From assembly GCA_026874595.1 (NCBI GenBank), contig CM049321.1, positions 5,946,979-6,010,978 on the forward strand: a stretch of 64,000 nt of DNA, given 5' to 3'. Under the pieces are notes generated by a model. The model made no database searches. It was not told the DNA's origin and saw only the letters and a program-made list of their open reading frames with translations. Within the stretch, counting starts at the first letter, position 1; every line of letters begins with the position of its first letter. The DNA comes from Sipunculus nudus. Taxonomy: Eukaryota > Annelida > Sipuncula > Golfingiida > Sipunculidae. The translations under genes and the position numbers were made by a program. Positions 52,385 to 64,000 of the stretch are shown here, piece by piece.

Positions 52385-53847
52385 ATACACCTGAGTAGTT
52401 TTTGGTCTGTCTGTACAGTGAACGGTCAACATGGCAAGTAAATTTCAAATTCTTGTACAGCCCAAACTAGTGCCATGCACTATAATTCGACGGCAGATAG
52501 ATATCTTTCTCTAATCAGTAATTCTGCTAAAAGACCTAACGGATTGCATCATCCTGTCATGTTCCTGCATGATGATACTTCCGATTCCGACATCCGACGC
52601 GTAGCATATCAGGTAGAACCGCTTAATGAAATCGGGTAAAATCAGAATGGGGGGTCAGCTAGCTTACTTTGATGAGCGCCGTATGCATTCTCATGGACAT
52701 CTTACCAATCGAATTTGTTAGGCTGCCATTTCTTATAAGGTCAGTTAACGGAACTGCTACTTCGGCAAAGTTAGGCACTAACTTCCGGTAACAACCAGTA
52801 ATGCCGAGAAAAGATAGCAACACTTTGTTGGTTTTTGGCCCTTTTGTGCCCTTAATTTTCTTTAGCTGGGACGGGTTGGTTGCTAAATATCTGCCGCCTA
52901 CAAGTCGGCCTAAAATTTATTGCCTGCGATATCTTACGAACGTCTAAGCAGGGTAAGCTGCCAGGTTGACTCGCTTGGGCCTAGCTAGCACTTCACTAAG
53001 CGTTGTTACATGATCGTCTCATATTTTCAACTTGTACTAGCACTTCGTTTTTATAGCATACCTTTATAGCATGACGCTGAACAACTTCCGTATTATGTGG
53101 GTAAACACTGCGCCTACCGTCACTTAACCGAATGGTATTACCATGAAATGGTTTTGTCCCCCAGGCGTTACACATGCTGTTTTGTCTTTATGATAGAAAC
53201 CTTTCAACAGATCGATTTTGGTAAATTATCTGCTTTTTGCTACCTCCATGGACATTGTTCTGGCATTGGTTGTCGATCAAAAACTACTGACTTGTTCAAT
53301 TTACGGAAATCGATCACGAATCTGATCTTTCCATCAGATTTACGAAGCATAATGCATGGTGACGCAAAACACGATTATGCCTTACTGTGTCATCTGGCTG
53401 ATTTTTGATCGAAAATATCTCTCAACTCAAACGGAACATGATACAGTTTCGACTTCGCCGGTGTACCAGAAGTGAGTCGAATATAACATTTGATCAAATT
53501 GTTGATTATGTGGTCTCTTAAAAACTCCCCTTTACTGGTTTAGCAAAAGTCGTATCTCGCGCTATTGATATGTACATCACGTTTATTTTGTTACACGTCT
53601 TCAAGGGAAATGACACGTAGGAGGTTTCATCTATTTCCCCCCGAGGTTGAGCTCTCTATCAAAGGGGATTTCGGAATCACATTAGTAGGGATTATCCGGA
53701 TTTCGTACGTTTTCGTATGAGCCTAAAGTTATCGCCCTTTCGGCATGCTCAAGTTCTGCCCTGGTCTGATATCTTTCAGCATGTTCATATGGAAAGTTCG
53801 GACCTTGTGTACGACCTTGATCCCATAGTCGATGTCACCTACTTTAC

Positions 53848-54105
53848 CTACAACGCTGTAGGGACCTTTCCACTGGACCAACGGCGTGTTTCGGTCAGGT
53901 ACACCTCATCGCCGATCTTGAATTTGCGGCTGCGTTTACCTATCTGGCAGACCTGCTTGTATTTACATGCGGATTTGCCCAGTCCTTCTCGAGCTAACGC
54001 GCACGTATCTGTAAGCTTGTCCTTGAGATCAAGTATGTAATGATACGTAGTCTTTGTGTCAGTGACTGGATCGCGTTTGCTCAAGAGATCGCGTAGAATG
54101 CGCAT
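53848..54105 (-). pseudogene. integrase C-terminal part of the 52-56 kb element
   Basis: MRILRDLLSKRDPVTDTKTT, then YHYILDLKDKL and FKIGDEVYL align residue for residue with the piece at 8.7-9.1 kb (MKVLKELLTKEGTDSDIKTT, YQYVIDLKQRL, VGDKVLVLL). RT follows downstream on the same strand. Confidence 0.8.
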
Positions 54106-54394
54106 GGGGCCTCTTACAACTCGCCCATACGGAAACTCAAACCGAGAGAAACCTATGCTCCCATGTGGTGTCTATCTATAAGCAAAGAGCACAGCACACA
54201 AATATCGATCCCAATCTCGTAGTGTCTCTGCGCACATACACTTCAACATGTGTGTCAGGGTGCCCATCGAGAAGTATGGTGGGGTAGTTAGTTGCTTCAC
54301 CGAAAGCAACACCAATATTCTCTGATGAGGTGTACTGACTCTCCATGTCTGTGAGTACTACCGATGGCACCCCTGCACGTGAATAGACATCGAC

Positions 54395-54870
54395 TTACAC
54401 GTCGGCTTCGGTTGCGATGTCTATGTTGTTTAAGGCCACTGCCTCTTTATAGCGCGTAGCGTAGTCCATTCTGGTCAGTATATATCGATGACCCTTGCTG
54501 GACGCGAGATTGATCGGTCCTTCAAAATCAATGGCGATCATACGCCAAGGTTCGTCGATTACGGGTATTTTACCTAACGTAGTCCCAGGCACCCTGCCTT
54601 TCGGTGTATTTTAAAGACATATGGGCACAACTTGCAGAACACTGCTATATCGCCGTACATCCTCTTCCAGTGGAACTTGGCTATTACCTGATGGTTCACC
54701 ATAAACGCTTCGTGACCCATCTTCATTACATCTGCCGGTAAATAAAACTCGGGTAACACGATTCCCGACCCAATCGAATCATCGAGTTTATTTTGTGCAA
54801 TTTGGACGGAAAAAAAATCAATCGTCTTAAACCTGAAAAGTGTTATCACTTCCGCCAGTAGATTAAGCAA
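54395..54870 (-). pseudogene. integrase zinc finger and core of the 52-56 kb element
   Basis: The zinc-finger part keeps FCKLC, and the expected G-H-x-G-H-x-G is altered to VNHQV. The core has D at AIDFEGP (first catalytic Asp), then the DYATRY segment. Two overlapping frames cover it, so at least one frame shift separates the zinc finger from the core. Confidence 0.7.
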
Positions 54871-56271
54871 GCTTTCAGTACGGAGCTCACGACTTACTGC
54901 CTTCCCGAGCCTTCAAAACTTTGGCCCATCTTACATCAGCGACTGGACTGGGTACATGCAAAATTTGCGTCGGTAACACTCGCTTACGTGCAACTGCGAG
55001 TATTTCTTCTGCTGGCGTCACTTCTCTTGGTAACTGAACAATAACACGCATTATATCTGAATTCGGATCAGATTTCCATACTGAATTCGGATACCTTAAA
55101 TCTCGATACGTTTCTTAGCCCTATGTTGCAAATGGCATCTGTGACAACCACCGCTTTAATACTTTCCATAAAATAGGGACAATCATCAATCATGGCTGTA
55201 GAAAATAAACCGCCAAACTGGTCCATCAATCAAGCGATATTCGACATTGTGTCAGATGGACTTGTTCGGATCCACATATGTTTCACTTTCTTCTGCAGAA
55301 GAAGAACAACCGGAATCGCGTTACACTTTCGCTGCCTTGCCGTTTACTAACCCCTCACGAATGGGTAAAGAACTACCACCCGTATTCCATAGCAGTCCAT
55401 CCGAATGACTGACACTGTTTATCTCTATCCAGGTATTCGGGACTAACGGTTTTTGACTCGGACTCCTGGACAATCATTGACAAAGACCTGGGCGTACACT
55501 TCGATGTATTCCCCTGATTACAACAAGGTTAGTCCCAAGCAGTTCAACAGCGGATTGAAACGCTAGTTTGGTATAACTTGGCCTAGACCAGGAACTGGTC
55601 TGTTTACAACGGCCCCAAACCGTTACATATGAATCAATGTTTGCCTGCCGAGGCTTAACCGACCAATCACGTGATAAACATCCTTTTTCCGACTTGGCTG
55701 AAAAGTTGTTGTCCTGTAATAAGAGCATTATTTTGGAAGCTGACCATTACTCTTTGTAGGTCGTGGGCCGCCGTAAATCTCTCGCCCATCCCCGCCATGC
55801 TAACTATATCATGATATTGTTTCTCTTTCTATAACAGAGATCCTTGCTGCTAAAGTTCAAATACTGAACATCAGAAAGCCGACTAACAGATTATAATTAT
55901 AGCCTACGCCTGCCATCGAATGGTCAAAATACCGTACTGAACTGACTGGGTAATTCGCAACGCTCTTGCCTGCAAGTAAAAAACTTTTTACGATATTCTT
56001 CCTCAGTCATCTGGTAACGATTTTTTTTTTTCATTACTAAGTGCCGCCTTAAATGTGAGCACTTTTATACCTTGAGTCTGGCTTCTCGTTTACGCTCTAT
56101 TGCTTCGTTTTCCCGCTGCATTTCTCCCCGTCTAGCCCTCTATAACATGCTTGGCGTCATCCCACTGCTTTGCTTTTAAAGCTTCAAGACGCTTGTTAAC
56201 AAACTTTTGCAGTGTATCGCCGTTACACCCTTACGCTTGCTACACTCGACAATAGACATCAAGGACTTCAT

Positions 56272-57669
56272 GGTTATGGCTAAACTGACCGGCTATACAA
56301 AGGAAACGCGTACCATACACTAGTCCCGCCAGTGCTTTAGTACTTTAATTACCATAATGTTTAAAATTAATCGTGATCCCATGTACTGATAGACGTTATT
56401 CAATGACAGCTCTTATCACTAAAGACTTGTAGAGACGACATGGTGAATCCCTGATATTTGCATATTAGGGCCTCACAAGGTGAAGATACCCGGCATTTGC
56501 CCATGAGGCCCTCACGCCTCCCGTGAATGACATCGTTGCTATTAGAACACCAACTGCAATGCCATATATTCAATAGATAGCTCAACCTGCTTGGTAACAT
56601 TTGCATTAAATTCATGTATTCATGTACTCCATACACGGAAATCCGTGTCCTGTGATATATCTCTGTTGTACGAACATAAAGGTCCATGGAGCAAACAAAT
56701 ACTCTGTGAAAGACCACCAATTACTGATGACCTCTTCGGAAAAGACCGTAGGTCAGGGAGGCTGAGATGTGTGGCGCTGACTGTCCTATAACCATTGGCG
56801 TTTGCCAGCAGAAGAAAAGGCCGACCAGAGAGCTGCATTTTAGTTAAATAATTTAACTTGGCCGTACCTGTTATAAGTTTTGTGGCACAGCAAAATAAGT
56901 TTGATGGCTCTATTAGTGAGAGGAATTATGTGATAACCATGACATACTAATTTAAACTTAGCAACACTAGCTGACTAATCTCTACTCTTGTCTGAGTAAT
57001 TATCAGGCATAATACAGTGGTTTATCATATTTAAGTATTGAACTGCAGTAACTTTATGTGGAGTATGTATGTGTTAAGTCTCAGCACTAATTCCCAATTT
57101 CAAATATTACTTCACATTAAACAGCCCCAAGAGTTAAGTCAATTATCAATATGAAAAATTCACAGTGTAATCAAGAAATAAGATTCTTGAAAGAATGTAA
57201 GCCTTAAGCGGTAAAGTCAAACCTGATAGCACTCTCGCCATTGAATGTCACATCCGTGAAGGAATGGAATTTCGATATTATTTAAACGGTAGCCTAAAGT
57301 GGCTGAAATCATATATACACTCAAACAGATAAAAAAGTGTAGAGAATAAATAGAATTTTGTTGAATTAAAACCCACAGTTCTCTGGAAAGGCGTTCCACA
57401 CATTAGGTGCGAAGATTCTTAGAGTCAATAGTACCCAAAATCACTGAGCCCGATTAATCCTAACACCAGTTGTAAGCACAAATCACAGAAAGTTCATCTG
57501 GCAACACGGCTACTAGTCCAATGATCGTCGCACACATGATTTTCGTATGGAGTCCTCTAGTCCAAGCCGCTTATCTATGTATATACATGCAATCACTAGC
57601 GCTTCTCGCCGCTGGTTTGACAGAGTCTCCAATAAAGTACGCTTGTCTCTCAAGGGGGCATCCTAAATC
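56272..57669. other. unassigned stretch
   Basis: Upstream of the Gag start; may include an LTR not identified. Short open frames at 56400-56840 have no recognisable family. Confidence 0.3.
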
Positions 57670-59285
57670 TAAATGACCTTGACCTCTGACCTTGTGATGG
57701 AAGGATCATTTCCTATTAGAAGGCATGTGTGGAAGATGTAAGATTTGGAAATAAAAGGTTTGCTTTGAAATGGGCAGCAATTTGTTTTAATGACTTAGAC
57801 CTTTGACTTCCTGACCCGTAAATGTACAGATATCCTTCTATAGAAATGAATGATCTATAAGTCCAGGTTGATATCAATTCATTGTTCCAAAAAAGATGTT
57901 ATCACCCGGAAACAAATTTGTGGACAGCTTGCCAATATGACCGTAAGCTTTGATCCTTATGCTGAACCCAAATCAACAGGCTTCTTTCCGTATTGCTCGG
58001 TGAGCTATATGTGCAACTTCGTAAAATTTGAATGTAATATTCGGCTTAAATTGCATCAATAGATTTTTAAAAAATGTGGGTCTGTCGACATGGCCTTTGA
58101 CCTTGTGGGCAGAAAAAAATGCCTACTTTAGCAGTTGGGTGATCCAAACTTTTCTGTTTGTTCTTGTTCTATATCTCTACGCAATGGGCCAGCATATACT
58201 CAAAATAATTTTAGATAGTCTTAATTTAAATATAATTGATGTTTTATTAAATAAGTAATAATGGACCCTTGGCCTCGGCTTTTTTCACATTTAGGCAGAG
58301 TATATTACAACATAAGGTTGAACCCTTTTATTGTTATAAACGGAAAATGTACGCTTGTTATTTTCTATGAATACAGTTCATGGAGTTAAATATTGGTCCC
58401 GTTACACATGAAAATCCACTTTGATGCCTTAGAGTTAATTTTGTTTAAATCTACGATCACTCATGTCAAGGTTATATGTCTGTGGAAAGTAATTGTATTT
58501 AACATAGTTGTAATTACAATTACCTTTCCGAGTAATTGCCATTGTAATAGATTACATTTTTCCACTTCCGAAAGTAATTGAAAGGTTATCGATTGCTTTT
58601 CGAAAAGTTGCTGATTGAACAATTATTTTTTTTATTTTTTTTATATTTGTCTCATATGAATTATCTACCAAACTGTCAAATTAATTTAAGCATTCCTGTT
58701 TGTGCCTGGTGTAGTTTAAAGGCACTTATGCATTTTAAATAATATGTTTATTATCTCAAGCTACAAGATAATTTTGTCTGAATATCGCCCGGTTATCTTA
58801 AATTACTTTCGGCTTATCCGTTGGGGTATTCGAAACCTAATTTTAGCTTACCCCTACACTGTAACGGTTACCGTCTTGCTGATTTGATTCAATGATTCAT
58901 TGTTATACTTTTTAACAATAATAAATTATTTCAATAAACCAAATAAAAAAGCAATATCAAAAAGGTGAAATCAGTCTAAAAAGATGTCGTATATTGTGAA
59001 CAATATTATATTTATATATATATATATATTTATTGACTCGTACACTTGACATATTACTAACAGACAAAGGATTTTTAAAGGTTCTAACAGATTTGAGATA
59101 TCAAGAAGAACTTTATGAATTTTATGTCAATAAACATGTAGAAATAACTGTTTTGTAAGAGTAATTTTAAATCGGAAGGGATATCTGAAATCGATTTTCA
59201 GATACACGGAGGGAGGGGGTAATGTAAAACCATTTTCAGACCATACTCGTCTTAATCTAAAGAAGGAGTTATTTTAAAATCATTA
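57670..59285 (+). repeat. 1.6-kb dispersed repeat, copy 2
   Basis: Second copy of the repeat at 9920-11550, diverged but collinear over its whole length. Ends shortly before the conserved exon-like block at 59468. Confidence 0.7.
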
Positions 59286-59467
59286 ATATGGTAAAATCAT
59301 CATGGGAGAGGAGTTCTGCATGTAGATTTAGGGATTCACCAGTATTTCATTTTTCTCATTTAGTAATGTTTTAGAAATTCATACCAGCTATTGTCATTAA
59401 AATGGTTAAACCCATATCCAAATATTCATAGATACATATTTAGGTAAACTGTATTTTCATATTTCAG

Positions 59468-59535
59468 GAGATCAAACGAAATTTAGGTCCAATGGTCCCG
59501 GCGACGAACAAAGAAAATACGGGTTATTTACATGA
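59468..59535 (+). pseudogene. exon-like block with conserved acceptor, right arm
   Basis: Follows ttcatatttcag. Frame GDQTKFRSNGPGDEQRKYGL then a stop. The longer open frame starting at 59492 (to 59845) is in another phase and is not conserved in the left arm, so I do not treat it as a gene. Confidence 0.35.
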
Positions 59536-60398
59536 CACAACAGTGCAATATTCAATCAATCTACTGGCCGGTGTCATTTTTCCGAATTTTTATGTTCCGA
59601 TGCCGAAAAAAAATGTAGCACGTCAAATATCCGCTCTGCGTTGGGCATTCTGCGGGCAAGACTTCCAGCATATCCAACCAATGTCTTTCCTATACCCATG
59701 CTTATGCCGACACGAGATTTTGTGCAGAATTCATTTACAGGCCAAAGAATTGCTTTCCTTTGCGGAGTCAAAACCCGTGTTTCCCTACGTCAAAATTAGC
59801 GAGGTTTTCCCACGACTTAGCAAAATGGCATTATGTAGGAAATGAGCAACTGAACACGCTATATTTGTTGAGACATTTGATGTTACTATTTACAGAGATG
59901 CTGATTGAAGTAAGGGTTAATGTTTTGTTTTACCCCTGCCCCCCCCCCCCCCAACAAATCATCCATTAACCGCATAGCAAAATCTGGATCGAACACTGTT
60001 TATATCTTCCTTGCACTCGGACTCGGACAGTGTGGTCTTGACTACAAAACTGGATTTCAGAAGACCCATAAACACATGCCATTTTAATTAAAGGAAGATC
60101 TAAGTGAACTGCTTTGAAAAATGGTCGCATAAACATTGTTAATGGACGGACGAACAGACTTATCTTACGTTTGAAATAAAATTTAAAACATTAAACAATC
60201 TGAAAATTATTCAAGAGTCTTCAAACCTTACAATATCAGAACATCAATCATGTCAATTATCCAGGGTAATTAGATGAATGTTATTAACAGTATTTAAAAT
60301 ATCACTCATCACATAAAATATTAAATATTAGATAAAAATCATGAAAAAAAATGAAAATAAGTCATTCGTCTGTGACCAAATCCTAAAAAAAAAATTGT

Positions 60399-60581
60399 CT
60401 AGACACCCATACTGCTGCTTTGCTTGCGTGTCCGGTTTCGCCTCTTGGACCCGATGCCTGGCTGTCTGAAGCTGACCTGGGGTGGCGTCTTGAATTCTTT
60501 TGTTGCTTTCTTGACGTCCATCGCTTCTTCATGTCTATCAGTATCTTCTACTGTCGCCCTACAAACCCGGAACAACCACAA
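60399..60581 (-). pseudogene. conserved unknown coding block, right-arm copy
   Basis: Partner of 45017-45319: LWLFRVCRATVEDTDRHEEA, then FKTPPQVSFRQPGIGSKRR. It runs to a stop at about 60399 shortly after KQSSS, where homology between the arms breaks. The upstream MMGVNVKSALEQITL frame ends at a TAA, so no long product is possible from this copy. Confidence 0.4.
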
Positions 60582-61544
60582 AAAGTTGTCCTGTCTCTCT
60601 GGGCCGTTGCTGTAGGAGCTTATGCGGATCTGGCCGAGTCGAATTTAAGCGTGATCTGCTCAAGCGCCGACTTTACGTTTACCCCCATCATGTTGATCAT
60701 ACGTTAACCCTAAATAAAATGTTTTGATATATTTTGTTTTAAGCATAGACGGACGGACAAACGGGCTGTCGGGGCCGATCACTATATGGCCATCATCGAT
60801 CAGCAGGTAGATGACAAGGTACGCCCAGAATTTGCTCTCTCTTTAACTTAGTTTGCCTATATACGTTTACGGTGAACGTTTGCAACATTTGCAGCAAATG
60901 ACCTTCCTTGTATGCGAAGTACAGCTGATGTTAGATAAGATACCTATATTGAATGTATAATGGCATGTAATGCATTTATATATTAAGGAAGCAACTTTAG
61001 CAAGAAACTAGGGAAACGGCCCCAACTAGAGGATACAGGTGTGTGACTTGCTATTAAGAAATGTTGATTATAGGAACAATTATTATTAAAAACTAGAATA
61101 AAATAGAAAGAGAAGCTTTAAAATATGGTTGAATGCTCAATACAATCGATGTGTTGGCATTGATAGATTATCTATGACGCCCAGACAGTAATTTTTAATT
61201 GTAAGTTGTACTGTGTTTCACCTTATCATGTTCATTTGATTATATAAATTTTAAATCACTTGATTCAATTATCTGAAGGGGAGTATTCAGATCTCGTATG
61301 GTGTAAACTAAATACACTTTCTTGGACCTTTAATAAAAACTGAACCAAAAACGCCCATTCCTAACACTGGCTCTTTTTTTTTTTTTGTTAATATCAACGT
61401 GTTTATAACATGTTGGGCGCAAACACCTTAAGCTAAGACATATGAAATAGAATATTTGTAAAGAGTATCTTGCAACCAGTGACATTTATTATTTTAACAC
61501 ACATGCTACAAACTACTTAGATTATAAATTTTCATAGAGGTGCG

Positions 61545-61945
61545 CGATATTATTGATGTATATGCAATACGGTGATATATTACGCATATTGCGACCACGA
61601 TGCAGTTTCAATTTTTGATATTTTTTTTTTATTTTGTTAAATGTGCCTAAAACTTATTTTTTCTTATTAGAAAATAAGTTTCTTTTGCACAGTCAGGCAT
61701 CTTAATCGGCTTGGATTAATGCAGGCTTAAAAAGAAGTCGTTACCGTGTCTACAGACGTTATGTAAAATATCTTAAATTTGGTCTGATATACCAAAGATC
61801 AAATATCTGTCACTATGCATATATCTGCTCTATGACCATTTGGTATACGAGGAATATTTTCTTAAGGCAAATGTTAGAACACGGTCATAATACTCTCCTC
61901 ATATCTTTTGGTAACTACAGGAAGAGTCAAATTGTATCGCATATT
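61545..61945 (+). repeat. diverged relative of the 3488-3969 element
   Basis: Shares gcgatattattgatgtat, caatacggtgat and the gttaaatgtgcctaaaact block in the same order and orientation. It lies in the right arm of the inverted duplication and seems absent from the left arm. Confidence 0.45.
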
Positions 61946-62374
61946 TGTGACTGTGCATACCATCTATCCCGCTCTGTGGCCAACCGCAATCCAGAATTAT
62001 ATATATGGGTATGTTCGCAGCCCATCTTCATTATAACTTGGATTCTACCTTGAACAGAGTGAATTATATTGTTCAAATGTCTTCAATATATAATTATATA
62101 ATTAAAGAAATTATTTCGCGATTTTGACTAGTTGTTCAAAATAAAAACCTGACATACATAGGAATAGATTATTGCATACAAATAGTATCTGAGATGTAAT
62201 CCCTTCCAACTCATTCAGCAGACAATCACATTACAGATTATGGACCGTTATTGCTAATTCGAACGAAAACGTTACCCCTGAAATGGCCGTATTATCGACG
62301 CTTTACAGTATATGTTCTGCAGACGCTGGGAATAACAAAAACATTAGGTAGACCAAAACTTGAACATATCACAT

Positions 62375-62456
62375 GGGGGGGGGGGGGGGGGGCGTCGTAC
62401 AATATGATTTTTTTCTATAAACAAACAAGTATATATATATATATATATATATATAT
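62375..62456. repeat. G18 run and (TA)n tract
   Basis: G18 at 62375-62392 and TA at about 62432-62456, inside the right arm. Confidence 0.93.
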
Positions 62457-63532
62457 TCATCTTACTAGAATCGAAGCGTTTACAGTATGAGAAAGGATAG
62501 GCAGTTTAATTGCTGTTTATTGACGCCCGTCCTAGACAGCCCAGGAAACAGAAACTTGTTAAGAATCAGTTGTTAAATAAACAAGTAGAATGAAACTAAA
62601 AGTGGTATGATTTCTACCGACATAATAACTGTTTGCTGATAGATTTCATGTTACTTTCAATGACGTCTCGGCTGCGGCAGTTGCCATCCACAATCAAAAC
62701 TTGCATTTCGCACTTCAACACAACATTCCATTGGAAAGCATGGTTGAAAATAGTCATGTGTATACTTAATGGAACATGGTAAATATCTACAAATTCTAAA
62801 CATATCGAATGCATATGTGATAGCAGGTCGTTCTCCATACAGTACATTAATAAATTGCTGTAGAAGAAATGTTACACGGCCAAGTTCAGTGGCATGACCT
62901 TTTGATGATATGTTTCATCGGCCTGGAAAATATGGGAGATAGCACACTTGGTACTAAACACCGGAAAACATAGCCGAATTTTGCATCATGCTGTATTTTA
63001 AACTACCCCATATTGCGCTTTTAAAGCTTAAAATTTAAAATGTGTTTACACCATGTCTCACTCTCCATCCTTTACAACCACCATTCCCCCATTCACAAAT
63101 CCTATATCACCCTGAATAATAATAGTCTGGAGTTAAACAAAATATTTGGATCAAAGAAAGCCGGAGGTGACCTATATATTTTTTTCATGCGATATATAGC
63201 GTGCATCTTTATTGTGAGGGTCAAAAGGACAATACCCCCCCCCCCCCGACATAGTTCGACCCTCCAAAGAATTATACCACTAACCCAACAAATTCCTCCC
63301 AAAATAACCCTCCCCCGCATTCCAGTCAATAGGTCCTCCTCTCCCCAACAATATTTCCACGGGACAGTGCACAGGAGCACCGCAATCCCTTTTAACAAAC
63401 CCCCCCCCCTGACCAGAATATCAGACTCAAGTGTACCACATATTATGAAATATATTTCTCTTTTGAAAAAGTAAACTTTGCAAAAGTTTTTAGTAATAGA
63501 TTGCTTTCAATATAAACATTCAGAAATATAAT

Positions 63533-63535
63533 ATA

Positions 63536-63610
<75 letters not shown>
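63533..63610. repeat. (TA)n microsatellite beside a gene 3' end
   Basis: Two TA blocks split by ttctat, immediately downstream of the AATAAA of the right-edge gene. Confidence 0.95.
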
Positions 63611-63611
<1 letters not shown>

Positions 63612-63616
63612 TTATT
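63611..63616 (-). terminator. poly(A) signal AATAAA
   Basis: Canonical hexamer 117 nt downstream of the right-edge stop codon, just before the TA tract. Confidence 0.55.
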
Positions 63617-63732
63617 CGTACCAAGGTACATACAAATTGTGTTAATATAAACAGAAAAGAAGTGCTGTAAATGTGCTCACAGATAATATAAGCAGAGTAA
63701 TAACTAAATGACAAAAGGAACCATTATCTATG

Positions 63733-63999
63733 TTACAGCATCGCAAGTAGACAGTTTATGATTTCCAATAAATCATAATAAGAGCATCCAGCTAACTCCA
63801 TCTGACCGTCTGGACAATTTATCAGTTCTTTCAGAAACTGAACGTTGTTATTCACTCGCATAACGTTAGATTTCAAGTTATTCCTCTCCACATGTCTAAT
63901 ATTAGCTCCTATAAATCCAGTACAGCCGTAATGCGCTCTCTGTGCAATACAATTTACTACAGAATTCTTTACACAGGACATAGTTGCAGACATGTTTAA
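63733..63999 (-). CDS. 3' terminal coding exon of an unknown gene (partial)
   Basis: An open frame of at least 88 codons runs from the window edge to TAA at 63733-63735. It contains MSCVKNSVVNC, HYGCTGFIGANIRHVER, INCPDGQMELAGCSYYDLL and ends IINCLLAML. Cysteines are regularly spaced, and the C-terminus is amphipathic to hydrophobic. AATAAA follows at 63616-63611, about 117 nt after the stop, so this looks like a real last exon. The ATG at 63993 may be internal because the frame stays open to the edge. I do not recognise the family. Confidence 0.55.
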   Translation of the reverse strand, partial: LNMSATMSCVKNSVVNCIAQRAHYGCTGFIGANIRHVERNNLKSNVMRVNNNVQFLKELINCPDGQMELAGCSYYDLLEIINCLLAML

Positions 64000-64000
64000 A

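Larger units (their letters stand above)
52385..56271 (-). mobile_element. nearly full-length decayed Gmr1-like LTR retrotransposon
   Basis: On the minus strand, in order: Gag start (ATG at 56271, MKSLMSIVE), Gag body with KRLEALKAKQ, protease loop RDSGCS (about 55315), integrase zinc-finger region (about 54770-54600: GHEAF..NHQV..K, FCKLCPYV), integrase core (about 54590-54400: AIDFEGP, LTRMDYATRYKEAV), integrase C-terminus (54105-53800), linker, RT (about 53500-52680) and RNase H (about 52640-52385: ASDVGIGSIIMQE). The order PR-IN-RT-RH is explicit. Stops and frame shifts are frequent, so it is inactive. LTRs were not found. Confidence 0.85.
59420..63352 (-). repeat. inverted segmental duplication, right arm
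   Basis: Shorter partner of 40110-46050. It carries its own insertion (MITE-like block 61545-61945) and a TA tract (62432-62456) in place of non-repetitive sequence of the left arm. Confidence 0.8.

Noticed and set aside
59492-59845. 117-codon plus-strand ORF
   Set aside because: Not conserved in the left arm and no recognisable domain; the conserved frame at its start is a different one.
63040-63474. 144-codon proline-rich ORF
   Set aside because: Lies in the inverted duplication, built on C-rich low-complexity DNA; the left-arm equivalent has no matching long frame.

Overview
This window is animal nuclear DNA, most likely from a marine invertebrate and plausibly a bivalve mollusc or other lophotrochozoan. 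It is AT-rich, has small exons with GT-AG junctions in long introns, many TA, TG and poly-G/C tracts, and decayed Ty3/gypsy-type retrotransposons. It also carries the 'tgaccttgacctctgacc' type of dispersed repeat that I associate with mollusc genomes. The taxon is an inference. I see no bacterial genes, CRISPR array, rRNA or convincing tRNA.

The main result is a complete gene on the minus strand, spanning about 39.6 to 19.2 kb. A promoter with an NRF1 palindrome and a TATA box precedes a short non-coding exon. Ten coding exons follow (ATG at 35826, TAG ending at 19607) and join without a frame break into a 390-residue protein. It has a signal peptide and two von Willebrand factor type D (VWD) domains joined by a short linker, with no C8, TIL or other recognisable domain. 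Each VWD domain is built from the same four-exon module: a 26-27 nt microexon, a 233 nt exon, an exon ending in the GLCGN motif, and a 90-99 nt exon. The gene therefore arose by internal duplication.

At the left edge (0-6.55 kb, plus strand) lies part of an inverted paralogue of this gene. Three of its exons and several matching intron blocks are visible. The exon that starts VWD domain 2 is missing, and a retrotransposon fragment sits just after its last recognisable exon, so this copy is probably broken.

Three fragments of Ty3/gypsy-like LTR retrotransposons lie on the minus strand (6.6-9.1, 12.9-15.6 and 52.4-56.3 kb). The first and third clearly have integrase upstream of reverse transcriptase, the unusual order of the Gmr1-like group. 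All are truncated or full of stops.

The right third is dominated by a large, diverged inverted duplication: 40.1-46.05 kb matches the reverse complement of 59.4-63.35 kb. Between the arms are a direct duplication (47.4 and 49.6 kb, the second copy split by an insertion with a 7-bp target-site duplication), the third retroelement and a 1.6-kb repeat also present at 9.9 kb. At the right edge a terminal coding exon with an AATAAA signal marks the 3' end of another minus-strand gene that continues outside the window.
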